Source of the DNA: an uncultured Anaerolineaceae bacterium
GTDB taxonomy: Bacteria > Chloroflexota > Anaerolineae > Anaerolineales > Anaerolineaceae
NCBI GenBank assembly: GCA_938020565.1
Contig: CALIHP010000037.1
Span: 1 to 7,860 of the forward strand
DNA length: 7,860 bases
Direction: 5' to 3'
The notes below the pieces were generated by a model that was given only the letters and a program-made list of their open reading frames with translations, was not told where the DNA came from and ran no database searches. Position numbers and translations under genes: made by a program. Shown piece by piece: positions 1-6,537 of this stretch. Each line of letters begins with the position of its first letter. Positions within the stretch are counted from its first letter, which is position 1.

Positions 1-1189
1 TGACGAGCGTCGTTTTCCCGCCGCCAGTCGAGCCGACGAGCGCGATAACTTCGCCCGGCTGGACGGTCAGGCTGACGTTTTTCAAGACGAGCGTCTGGTC
101 ACCGTCGTCATACCGGAACGAGACGTTCCGGAATTCGATTTCTTTATTAAGCGAGTCGACCGGTTTCGCGTCAGGGCGGTTGACAATTGTCGCTTCGGTA
201 TCCATCAGAGACAGGTACCGCTCTCCGGAGGCGATCGCCTGCTGCGCTTCGCCGAATACGCGCGTGAGCTCCTGAATGGGCCATTGGAGCATCGTAAAAT
301 ACGAGATAAAGGATTTGATTCCGCCGATCGTAAGGCCGCCGATTTCGAACTGCGTCTTACTTCCCCAAAGGACGAGCGTCAGCGTGAAAAACAGGAGAAA
401 TTGAATCAGCGGATTCAGGATCGCGTTCCATCTTGTCGCTGAATAGGACGAGCGAAACCTGGCTTCGGTAATTTTTTCGAAATCGCGCAGGTTCGGCGCC
501 TCACGGCGGAGCGCCTTGACGACGCGGATCCCGGTCAGGTTCTCGTTGAGCGACGCTGTCATGATCGAGTTCTGTTTTCGGGCTTCGCGTTGGTCCCTGA
601 GGATCCGTTTCCGAATTTCCCATCCGACCCAGACCTGAACGGGGATCATCGCCAGCGCGATCAGCGCCAGTTTCCAATTGACGGCGGTCATGAAACCGAG
701 GATAACGATAACGTGAATGATCGCGAACGAGCCGTCAAAGAGACCCCAGGTCAGAACGTCTGTGATTCTTGTCGTATCAGACGTGATTCGCGAGAGGAGC
801 CAGCCGACCGGCGTCCGCGAAAAATACGATAATTGCAGCGTGTGCAGGTGCCGGAAGGCGGAGGCACGCAGCGCTTTTTCCATATCCAGTGAACATTTCC
901 CGATCAGGATGACCGAAAGGAGGTTTGCCACGGCCAGGATGATCATCACGCCGACGAGGAGCGCAATGAAATGCCAGAGCATGTCGATATCGCCGGGAAG
1001 GATGGCCTGGTCTGTGATTTTTTGATGTAAAAACGTGATCAGGTTATCGAAAATAGACGCCAGAAGATTCAGCGCGACCGACAGCGCCAGCAGGCCCCAG
1101 TACGGCTTGACGATCAGGAGAATCCGCCCGAGGACGTTTTTGGAATCTTCGTTGATGGTATCGGATCGAACCTTAATGGTTTCGCTCAT
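1..1189 (-). CDS. ABC exporter half-transporter, second subunit (3' part outside window)
   Basis: This is the N-terminal 396 residues of a membrane-domain/ATPase-domain ABC exporter; the frame is open without a stop to the left edge, so the rest of the ATPase domain lies outside. Hydrophobic stretches near residues 31-55, 71-97, 150-185 and 255-300 fit the six-helix exporter core. The cytoplasmic coupling-helix motif NENLTGIR is at 216-222, the A-loop Tyr at 360, and Walker A (GSTGGGKT) at 386-393 with the ATP-binding Lys at 392. The ATG overlaps the stop of the preceding ABC gene by 4 bp (ATGA), with only a weak upstream GGGA, which suggests translational coupling. The two proteins are therefore probably partners in one heterodimer at the cytoplasmic membrane. 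The partner's altered Walker B predicts that this subunit carries the normal catalytic Glu, but that part is not visible. Substrate unknown: drugs, lipids or peptides are all possible. Confidence 0.93.
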   Translation of the reverse strand, partial: MSETIKVRSDTINEDSKNVLGRILLIVKPYWGLLALSVALNLLASIFDNLITFLHQKITDQAILPGDIDMLWHFIALLVGVMIILAVANLLSVILIGKCSLDMEKALRASAFRHLHTLQLSYFSRTPVGWLLSRITSDTTRITDVLTWGLFDGSFAIIHVIVILGFMTAVNWKLALIALAMIPVQVWVGWEIRKRILRDQREARKQNSIMTASLNENLTGIRVVKALRREAPNLRDFEKITEARFRSSYSATRWNAILNPLIQFLLFFTLTLVLWGSKTQFEIGGLTIGGIKSFISYFTMLQWPIQELTRVFGEAQQAIASGERYLSLMDTEATIVNRPDAKPVDSLNKEIEFRNVSFRYDDGDQTLVLKNVSLTVQPGEVIALVGSTGGGKTTLV

Positions 1190-2997
1190 GCTTCTGTTTC
1201 CCTGTTCAGCTCATTTTCGAGCTCGTTTTCTATTTGCGCCTGCACGTTGAGCATCTCGCGGTACAGCCCCGGCTCTTGCGATAAAGTCTGGTGCGTTCCA
1301 AGCTGGACCAGGCTGCCGTTCTTCATGACGAGAATCAGGTCCGCGGTTAGAACGGATTGGACGCGATGGGTCACGCTGAGAATCGTTTTCCGTTTTGTGG
1401 AACGAGCTAAAGCCTGATGAATGCGATTTTCTGTCGCGGCGTCGATCGCGGAAGTTGCGTCGTCGAAAAGGATAATCTGCGGATCGCGGATCAGCGCGCG
1501 TGCGATCGTCAGCCGTTGCTTTTGACCGCCGGAAAGCGTTACGCCGCGTTCGCCGACCGTCGTTTCGTATCCGTTTTCGAACTCGCGGATAGCGTCGTGG
1601 ATCGCCGCGATTTTTGCTGCGGCTTCGATTTCAGGCAGAGCGACAGGGCGGTCGGCGCCGAGCGCGATATTTTCGGCGATTGTTCGCCCGAAAAGGAAAG
1701 GCTCCTGATCGACGACGGCGATTTCACGGCGAAGATATACGCGCGGAATTCGCGCCAGTTCGACGTCGTCTAAAAAGATCTGACCCTCCTGGCAGTCATA
1801 ATACCGGAGCAGCAGGTTGAATAAGGTCGTTTTTCCGGATCCGGTCAGGCCCAGGATTCCGACCGATTGCCCTGGCTCGACGGTAAAAGAGACGTTTTTC
1901 AGCGTCGGTTCGCTCCCTGGGTAAGCGAAGGTAACGTTGCGGAACTCGATTTTCCCGCGCGGCGGCGTCGTGGCGGGGAGGCGATCGCCCGTATCCAGGG
2001 GTTCCTCGGTTTCCGTGATAATCGTGACGACGCGCTGCATGCTGATCATAGCGCGGGAAGCGCGGACGATCAACTGGCCCATGGTTCGGATCGGCCAGAC
2101 GATCAGGCTGACACAGGCCATCGCGGCGATAAAGTCGCCGACGCTGATCTTTCCGCCGATCGCGAGGCTGGCGCTGAAAACCAGACTGATGAGGAGTTGA
2201 ACGCTGCAAAGAATATCGGTCCCGCCCCAGAATACGGACTCGGCAATCAGCACGCCTTTCCCAGATTGATACTTTTCTTCGAGGAGTTTGTCGAATTTCG
2301 CGTATTCATAATTCTGCTGATTAAAAGCCTTAATAACGCGGATCCCGGTCAGATTCTCCTGAACGTCCGACGTGATCCGGCTTTCCCGGTTCTGATAGTC
2401 TTCGTAAACCCCGCCGACCTTCTGCAACGTGAAAAGCGCAAACCAAAGAATAATCGGTCCGACAATCAGCGATACGAGGGCAATCGTCGGATCGATCCGC
2501 CAGAGCGCATAAAGGTTGGTTGAATACTGAAAAAGGACGCGGGCAATACCGGGGAGATGATCCGAGAAAAAATGACGGCATTCGTCGACGTCCGACGTTG
2601 CCCGCTGAATTAAGTCGCCGGTATTCGATTCTGAATGAAAGGCCATCGTCAGCCGCTGTGTCCGATCGAAGAAAAGGTCGCGCAGCGAGCGGTCGATTTT
2701 TTCGCCGACGATTGCGGCCCGGGTCGTTCCGAAATAGGTGGAGAGCGTTTGCAGCGCGATCAGCGCGATCAGACGAAGGACGAAATACTCAGTCCGGAGC
2801 TCCACATCGGGGCGCATGAGGCTGTCGACGAATTGCCCGATGGTCAGCACGAGCGCAGTGTAAAACACGTTCGCCATTAATCGCAGGAATAATGCGGATC
2901 CGTATTTAAGCCGATATGGCTTCAGCAGTGAAAGCATATCTGCAAGCTGCTTTGAAACGGGAATTTTATCAGGATTTGTCTCGGTCGTTGGATTCAT
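1186..2997 (-). CDS. ABC exporter half-transporter, first subunit with Asp at the catalytic Glu position
   Basis: This complete 603-residue half-transporter has an N-terminal transmembrane domain (residues about 30-320) fused to an ATPase domain (about 349-590). The visible ATPase motifs are A-loop Tyr359, Walker A GLTGSGKT at 383-390, Q-loop Gln431, signature LSGGQ at 488-492, Walker B ending in FDD at 511-513, and H-loop His544. The residue after the Walker B Asp, normally the catalytic Glu, is Asp513. In known heterodimeric exporters (BmrC of BmrCD, TM287 of TM287/288) this change marks the subunit that contributes the degenerate ATP site. The gene is first in the operon and overlaps its partner by 4 bp, which fits a BmrCD-like arrangement. 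The coupling-helix motif QENLTGIR is at 213-220. The ATG at 2997 has only a weak GAGAG upstream; a TATAAT lies 37 bp before it. The acidic tail after about 585 looks poorly conserved. The exported substrate cannot be read from the sequence. Confidence 0.95.
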   Translation of the reverse strand: MNPTTETNPDKIPVSKQLADMLSLLKPYRLKYGSALFLRLMANVFYTALVLTIGQFVDSLMRPDVELRTEYFVLRLIALIALQTLSTYFGTTRAAIVGEKIDRSLRDLFFDRTQRLTMAFHSESNTGDLIQRATSDVDECRHFFSDHLPGIARVLFQYSTNLYALWRIDPTIALVSLIVGPIILWFALFTLQKVGGVYEDYQNRESRITSDVQENLTGIRVIKAFNQQNYEYAKFDKLLEEKYQSGKGVLIAESVFWGGTDILCSVQLLISLVFSASLAIGGKISVGDFIAAMACVSLIVWPIRTMGQLIVRASRAMISMQRVVTIITETEEPLDTGDRLPATTPPRGKIEFRNVTFAYPGSEPTLKNVSFTVEPGQSVGILGLTGSGKTTLFNLLLRYYDCQEGQIFLDDVELARIPRVYLRREIAVVDQEPFLFGRTIAENIALGADRPVALPEIEAAAKIAAIHDAIREFENGYETTVGERGVTLSGGQKQRLTIARALIRDPQIILFDDATSAIDAATENRIHQALARSTKRKTILSVTHRVQSVLTADLILVMKNGSLVQLGTHQTLSQEPGLYREMLNVQAQIENELENELNRETEA

Positions 2998-3034
2998 ATA
3001 GCTCTCAAATTCGGGTTTCCGTAATTCTTATGCA

Positions 3035-3040
3035 ATTATA
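3035..3040 (-). promoter_or_regulatory. Probable -10 box of the ABC operon promoter
   Basis: The minus strand has a perfect TATAAT 37 bp upstream of the first ABC gene's ATG. No good -35 hexamer is found 15-18 bp upstream; that position falls in the loop and right arm of the dyad at 3045-3073. The promoter may therefore be weak alone or depend on a regulator. Seen directly: the hexamer and its spacing. Inferred: that it is used. Confidence 0.4.
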
Positions 3041-3044
3041 AACT

Positions 3045-3073
3045 GCAGCACGGCGTTCGTCCGCCGTGGCTGC
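3045..3073. promoter_or_regulatory. Imperfect inverted repeat in the divergent promoter region, possible operator
   Basis: An 11-bp stem (GCAGCACGGCG at 3045-3055 against CGCCGTGGCTGC at 3062-3073, with one bulged G at 3069) surrounds a 6-base centre. It sits just upstream of the ABC -10 box, overlapping where its -35 would be, and about 35 bp upstream of the thyX promoter's -35. No T-run follows on either strand, so it does not look like a terminator. A dyad between two divergent promoters suggests a protein-binding site, but no regulator gene is visible to support this. Confidence 0.35.
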
Positions 3074-3107
3074 GGTTTGTCAGGATTAAACGGCTTTCTG
3101 CGCCTGA

Positions 3108-3136
3108 TTAAAACTGACGTGAATCAGAGCTATAAT
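3108..3136 (+). promoter_or_regulatory. Promoter of the thyX-dcd operon
   Basis: TTAAAA (3108-3113, 4 of 6 matches to the -35 consensus) is followed after exactly 17 bp by a perfect TATAAT (3131-3136). Transcription would start near 3143 and give a leader of about 65 nt before the ATG at 3209. The position also argues against the TTG at 3077 being the start of thyX, because that codon would lie upstream of the promoter. Confidence 0.5.
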
Positions 3137-3208
3137 AATATCCGATTCGACACCAATCAGCGCCGTTTGTGGCAGGGCCCGGCCGGGTTTCGGGAGAAGG
3201 ATCGATTC

Positions 3209-3772
3209 ATGGGGTATGGAGAAGAGGGTTCGGTGGAAGTTGAAGTTATTCGCTATCCAAACGGGGATGACTGGTCGCGCTGCCTTTTTTTAGCGCGGAT
3301 TACGCAGGGATCGGAAAAGTTCGCGGTCCCTTCGGAAAGCTGGCGACGAAAACTGATTGCATCGGAACATTCTCCCGCGCGGACTTTAATGTTCACGGTT
3401 GCGCTTTGGAACGTTCCGTATTTCGTCAGCGTCCATCTCGTCCGGCATAAGTTCGGCGTCGAGCACTACGTTAAAAGTCAGCGATCGAATCCAGACCGGG
3501 CGTCCGTCCGGCAGGACGCGTCGGTCAATCACGTTATGGATCTTAATCTGCAGGCGCTGATAAATATGGCTCGCAAACGATTATGCTTTCATGCGGATCC
3601 GGTTACGCGTGGGACGATGGAAGCTGTGAAGGCTGCGATCTGCGACTGCGATCCGATTTATCGGGACTTCCTGAATCCGGACTGTGTCTATCGCGGCGGC
3701 TGCTTCGAGTTTACCAGCTGCGGCTACTATGAACGATGGCTTGCTGAAAAGGCGAGGGAAAGAGGATCATGA
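3209..3772 (+). CDS. thyX: Divergent flavin-dependent thymidylate synthase (ThyX-like)
   Basis: This 187-residue protein resembles ThyX, which makes dTMP from dUMP using methylene-tetrahydrofolate, FAD and NADPH. The segment EHSP (53-56), then FTV, NVPYF and LVRHK (77-81), follows the ThyX order of a HETP-like turn leading to the RHR flavin/dUMP motif. SQR (90-92) matches the Ser-x-Arg of the signature. The downstream helix NLQALINMARKRL (113-125) with His128 fits the second ThyX helix that ends at HAQ. Two differences stand out: the last Arg of RHR is Lys81, and eight rather than seven residues separate it from Ser90. The C-terminus carries Cys159, Cys165 and Cys171 in a CVYRGG context that I do not know from classical ThyX. 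I chose the ATG because GGAGAAGGA lies 7 bp upstream; an in-frame TTG at 3077 lies upstream of the promoter. The gene overlaps dcd by 4 bp. The family assignment is fairly secure; true thymidylate synthase activity is inferred. Confidence 0.72.
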   Translation: MGYGEEGSVEVEVIRYPNGDDWSRCLFLARITQGSEKFAVPSESWRRKLIASEHSPARTLMFTVALWNVPYFVSVHLVRHKFGVEHYVKSQRSNPDRASVRQDASVNHVMDLNLQALINMARKRLCFHADPVTRGTMEAVKAAICDCDPIYRDFLNPDCVYRGGCFEFTSCGYYERWLAEKARERGS

Positions 3773-4347
3773 GCGTTTTGAACGATACGAAGATTTGGGA
3801 GATGATCCGCTCGGGGATGATCGATTTCGCGAAGTCGGATACCGATCCGGAAACCGTTCGGGCTCAGGTCAATCCAAACACGCTGGATTTAACCCTTGGC
3901 CGCTATGCGCGGCTGCCGCTGGATTGTGACCAGCCGATTATTTTTGGACAAAAGCATCAGTCCGAGCTGTTTTGGGAGCTTCGCGAGATATCCGAAACAG
4001 GGATATTGCTGCGTCCGGGCGACGTTTTTTTAGGCTCGTCGCGCGAGTATATTGTCATGCCGAAAAATATCTGCGGACAGGTGTATACCAAGTCGAGTCT
4101 GGGGCGCGTTTTTATTAATCACATGATGGCCGGGGTCATCGACGCCGGTTTTGCGGGAACGATTACGCTCGAGTTTAAGAACGAAGGAAAGCATGACATT
4201 CTTCTCCCGTTCGGCGCGCGCGTCGTTCAGCTTCAATTCAGCCTGCTTAACGATAATCCGGAACGGGATTATTCGATGCGCGTGAGCCGATATCAGGGTC
4301 AGACGCTGCCCGAACCGGCCCGCGAAGAGCGACAGGATATGGAATAA
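3769..4347 (+). CDS. dcd: dCTP deaminase
   Basis: This complete 192-residue member of the dCTP deaminase/dUTPase trimer family deaminates dCTP to dUTP, feeding dUMP and dTMP synthesis. Visible family motifs are QVNPNTLDLTLG (33-44), KSSLGR (108-113), a HMMAGVID loop (118-125), the TLEF strand (133-136) with the likely catalytic Glu135, and a YQGQTLPEP C-terminal tail (175-183) like the lid that closes over nucleotide. By alignment from memory, Ser109, Arg113, Ala121 and Glu135 correspond to E. coli Ser111, Arg115, Ala124 and Glu138. The usual HxTAG has Met instead of Thr at 120. The ATG overlaps the thyX stop (ATGA), and AGAGGA just upstream is its ribosome site, so the two are co-translated. 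No dUTPase gene is in the window; a bifunctional deaminase/dUTPase, as in Methanocaldococcus and Mycobacterium, is possible but cannot be decided by eye. Confidence 0.93.
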   Translation: MSVLNDTKIWEMIRSGMIDFAKSDTDPETVRAQVNPNTLDLTLGRYARLPLDCDQPIIFGQKHQSELFWELREISETGILLRPGDVFLGSSREYIVMPKNICGQVYTKSSLGRVFINHMMAGVIDAGFAGTITLEFKNEGKHDILLPFGARVVQLQFSLLNDNPERDYSMRVSRYQGQTLPEPAREERQDME

Positions 4348-4373
4348 ACCTGAGACTGGGACCTGAGTAAATG

Positions 4374-4419
4374 GATCAAGCGGATTCCGGCGATGTGAAG
4401 CGTTGGAATCCGCTTGATC
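4374..4419. repeat. Perfect 15-bp inverted repeat between convergent dcd and thrS
   Basis: GATCAAGCGGATTCC (4374-4388) and its exact reverse complement (4405-4419) flank a 16-base spacer. It lies in the 106-bp gap between the ends of dcd and thrS, the usual place for a bidirectional terminator. However, neither strand has a T-run after the stem, so it is not a textbook intrinsic terminator. It could be a Rho-assisted or RNA-stabilising hairpin, or a member of a dispersed repeat family. Confidence 0.7.
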
Positions 4420-4436
4420 TGTGTCTGGGATTTTAC

Positions 4437-4464
4437 ACGCTGGTTATCAGCGTTCAGATTTTTT
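4437..4464 (+). terminator. Weak possible terminator of the thyX-dcd operon
   Basis: A 6-bp stem (ACGCTG 4437-4442, CAGCGT 4448-4453) with a 5-base loop is followed by TCAGA and six Ts (4459-4464) on the plus strand. The T-run starts five bases after the stem and overlaps the end of thrS, so this is only a fair match to an intrinsic terminator. Confidence 0.3.
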
Positions 4465-6241
4465 CGGCGATTTCTTTTTTCGCTAAAGCGATGAACTGAT
4501 CGAGAGGGATCGCGCCGAGGTTTTCGCCGCTGCGCTTGCGGAGCGCAACTGAATGGCTTTCGATTTCCTTATCGCCGAGAACGAGCATGTAGGGAATTTT
4601 CTGGCGCTGAGCGTCGCGGATCTTCGCGTTCATGCGGTCCGAGCGAGCGTCGACATGCACCCGCAGCCCGGCCTCGCGCAGTTCGGCGGCAATTTTATTT
4701 CCGGCTTCAATATGACGATCGGCGATCGGGATGATTTCTGCCTGAACCGGCGCAAGCCAGGCGGGGAACGCGCCGGCGTAATGCTCGATCAGGATGCCGA
4801 AGAAGCGTTCGAGCGAGCCGAGAAGCGCGCGATGGATCATGTACGGTCGGGTCGGCTGACCGTCTTCGGCGACATACGTGATATCGAAGCGTTCCGGGAG
4901 GTTGAAATCGAACTGTATCGTCGTCAGCTGCCATTCGCGTCCGATCGCGTCGCTGATCTTGAAGTCGATTTTCGGCCCGTAAAACGCGCCGCCGCCCTCG
5001 TCGATTTCGTAGTCGAGCTGATGGCGTTCGAGCGATTCGCGGAGCGCCTCTTCCGCGGCTTTCCAGCGTTCCGGGTCGCCGACCGATTTCTTTGGCTTCG
5101 TTGATAAGAAAGCTTTAAATTCGTTGAATCCGAATGCACGTAAAATCCGGATCGAGAAGTCAATGACGAAATCGATCTCGTCGGGCATCTGGTCCGGGCG
5201 GCAGAAATGGTGCGCGTCGTCCTGCGTGAATCCACGGACCCGCGTCAGGCCGTGCAGCACGCCGGAGCGTTCATAGCGGTAGACGGTCCCTTCCTCGGCG
5301 TAGCGGATCGGAAGATCGCGGTAGGATCGGAGCGCGGTTTTGTAGATATACGTATGGAACGGACAGTTCATCGGTTTGATATAGTATTGCGTTCCGTCGA
5401 TATCGATTGGAGAGTACATGTTTTCGTTGTAAAAACCGAGATGCCCGGATGTCTCCCAGAGGTGCGCCTTGCCAATATGCGGCGTGACGACGAAATCATA
5501 ACCGAATTTCTCGTGTTCCTCGGACCAGAAATTTTCGATGAGCTTGCGGATCTTTGCGCCTTTGGGATGCCAGAGGATAAGCCCTGCGCCGATATCCTCG
5601 TTAATACTGAACAGGTCGAGCTCTTTCCCGAGCTTGCGGTGGTCGCGGCGTTTAGCTTCTTCCCGCCGGTTCAGGTAATCGTCGAGTTCTTCTTTAGTTT
5701 TCCAGGCTGTCCCGTAGATTCGCTGGAGCATCGGGCGTTTTTCATCGCCGCGCCAGTAAGCACCGGAAACGTTCAGTAGTTTTATCGCTTTCGGGTTGAT
5801 TTCGCTTGTGTTGGCGACATGCGGACCGCGGCAGAGGTCGATAAACTGATCGACCTGATACGTTGAGATGACCGGTTTATCGTCGCTCGGTTCGCCGTAT
5901 TCGTCGACGCCGCCCTTTTCGAGTCCTTCAATCAGTTCGATTTTATACGGCTGATCAGCGAACATGCGTTTAGCTTCTTCCGCGCTGCGTTCTTCGCGGA
6001 GGAACGGATGTTTTTCCGCGATGATTTTCTTCATGTCGGATTCGATTTCTTCAAGATCCTCGGGGGTCAGCGTCCGCGGAAGATCGAAGTCATAGTAGAA
6101 GCCTTCGGCGATCGGCGGTCCAATCGCGATTTTGGCTTTAGGAAACTTGCGCAACACGGCTTCAGCCATGACATGCGCGGCGGAATGCCGGATTTTATAG
6201 ATTTCCGATTCCGCGTAATTCTCTTTTACTTTCAGCGCCAT
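4454..6241 (-). CDS. thrS: Threonine--tRNA ligase lacking the TGS domain
   Basis: ThrRS charges tRNA-Thr with threonine in the cytoplasm and edits mischarged Ser. This complete 595-residue protein has, in order: an editing domain with the metal-like cluster HSAAH (His19, His23) and CRGPH (Cys137, His141); a class II catalytic core (about 205-495) with the likely zinc ligands Cys293 (MNCPFH), His344 (DDAHH) and His470 (MIHRALLGS); motif 2 at YRYERSG (321-327); motif 3 around LLGSLERFFG (473-482); and an anticodon-binding domain (about 500-595). E. coli ThrRS is 642 residues and has a TGS domain of about 60 residues in front of the editing domain. Here only about 15 residues precede it, so TGS is absent. 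The ATG has GGAGG four bases upstream, and no coding continuation enters the T-box leader, so the short N-terminus is real. Expression is controlled by the T-box leader directly upstream. It is convergent with dcd. Confidence 0.97.
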   Translation of the reverse strand: MALKVKENYAESEIYKIRHSAAHVMAEAVLRKFPKAKIAIGPPIAEGFYYDFDLPRTLTPEDLEEIESDMKKIIAEKHPFLREERSAEEAKRMFADQPYKIELIEGLEKGGVDEYGEPSDDKPVISTYQVDQFIDLCRGPHVANTSEINPKAIKLLNVSGAYWRGDEKRPMLQRIYGTAWKTKEELDDYLNRREEAKRRDHRKLGKELDLFSINEDIGAGLILWHPKGAKIRKLIENFWSEEHEKFGYDFVVTPHIGKAHLWETSGHLGFYNENMYSPIDIDGTQYYIKPMNCPFHTYIYKTALRSYRDLPIRYAEEGTVYRYERSGVLHGLTRVRGFTQDDAHHFCRPDQMPDEIDFVIDFSIRILRAFGFNEFKAFLSTKPKKSVGDPERWKAAEEALRESLERHQLDYEIDEGGGAFYGPKIDFKISDAIGREWQLTTIQFDFNLPERFDITYVAEDGQPTRPYMIHRALLGSLERFFGILIEHYAGAFPAWLAPVQAEIIPIADRHIEAGNKIAAELREAGLRVHVDARSDRMNAKIRDAQRQKIPYMLVLGDKEIESHSVALRKRSGENLGAIPLDQFIALAKKEIAEKI

Positions 6242-6285
6242 ATTTCCTCCATTGATTCCCGCGCGGCTGGCGCGGCGACTGATTC

Positions 6286-6317
6286 AAAAAAAGCCCACCC
6301 CGAATACCGGGGCGAGC
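6286..6317 (-). terminator. T-box-controlled intrinsic terminator
   Basis: GCTCGCCCCG (6317-6308) pairs with CGGGGTGGGC (6302-6293) over a 5-base loop, giving a 10-bp stem with two G-T pairs, followed by seven Ts (6292-6286). Its 5' strand is shared with the antiterminator, so the two structures exclude each other. When tRNA-Thr is charged, transcription should stop here, about 45 bp before the thrS ATG. Confidence 0.93.
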
Positions 6318-6531
6318 TTGATTCTCGTGGTTCCACCCAGCTTGACCGCCATATACCGGCGGTCCGCTCGTCAGCTCTTTATCGGGAGCGACTCGGGCGT
6401 CTTCTGGTTCGACGCCTGCTCGCGGGTGGTTTTCGTTCTTCGTACCGGATCCTGTTCCAGCGCTATGCAGGATCTCTCTGCGCGGTCGTGGGAACGCGTT
6501 GTCCCGTTCTTTGCGTTCTCTGTCTGCAACT
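6286..6531 (-). ncRNA. T-box riboswitch leader of thrS (tRNA-Thr sensing)
   Basis: This leader senses uncharged tRNA-Thr and allows transcription of thrS by antitermination. The conserved T-box sequence GGGTGGAACCACGAG is at 6338-6324. Stem I can be folded by eye: CGGG (6506-6503) with CCCG (6426-6423), CGTTC (6496-6492) with GAACG (6438-6434), ACCG (6486-6483) with CGGT (6447-6444), then a CAGAGAG bulge and ATCCTG (6473-6468) with CAGGAT (6454-6449). The specifier loop AAAACCA (6433-6427) holds ACC (6430-6428), a threonine codon, followed by A as is usual. A GGCGTC/GACGCC hairpin (6416-6396) and a 7-bp Stem III (GACCGCC/GGCGGTC, 6364-6344) follow. The antiterminator pairs GGG and CGAG (6338-6336, 6327-6324) with CTCG and CCCC (6316-6309) around the UGGAACC bulge. 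The start near 6531 is inferred from the -10 box. Confidence 0.95.
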
Positions 6532-6537
6532 TTTTTA

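Noticed and set aside
519..2360. Near-identical 22-base segment around 523-545 and 2338-2360, as a possible repeat
   Set aside because: Both encode the NLTGIRV coupling-helix region in two paralogous ABC subunits; shared by homology, not a mobile repeat.
1867..2523. 218-residue reading frame on the plus strand inside the first ABC gene
   Set aside because: Antisense shadow of a strongly conserved gene; Arg/Asp-rich translation with no recognisable motifs.
3077..3208. TTG at 3077 as the start of the thyX-like gene, adding 44 residues
   Set aside because: No ribosome site, it precedes the TATAAT at 3131-3136, and the added residues do not resemble ThyX. The ATG at 3209 has GGAGAAGGA at a proper distance.
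5207..5779. 190-residue reading frame on the plus strand opposite thrS
   Set aside because: Antisense shadow of thrS; no ribosome site or family resemblance.
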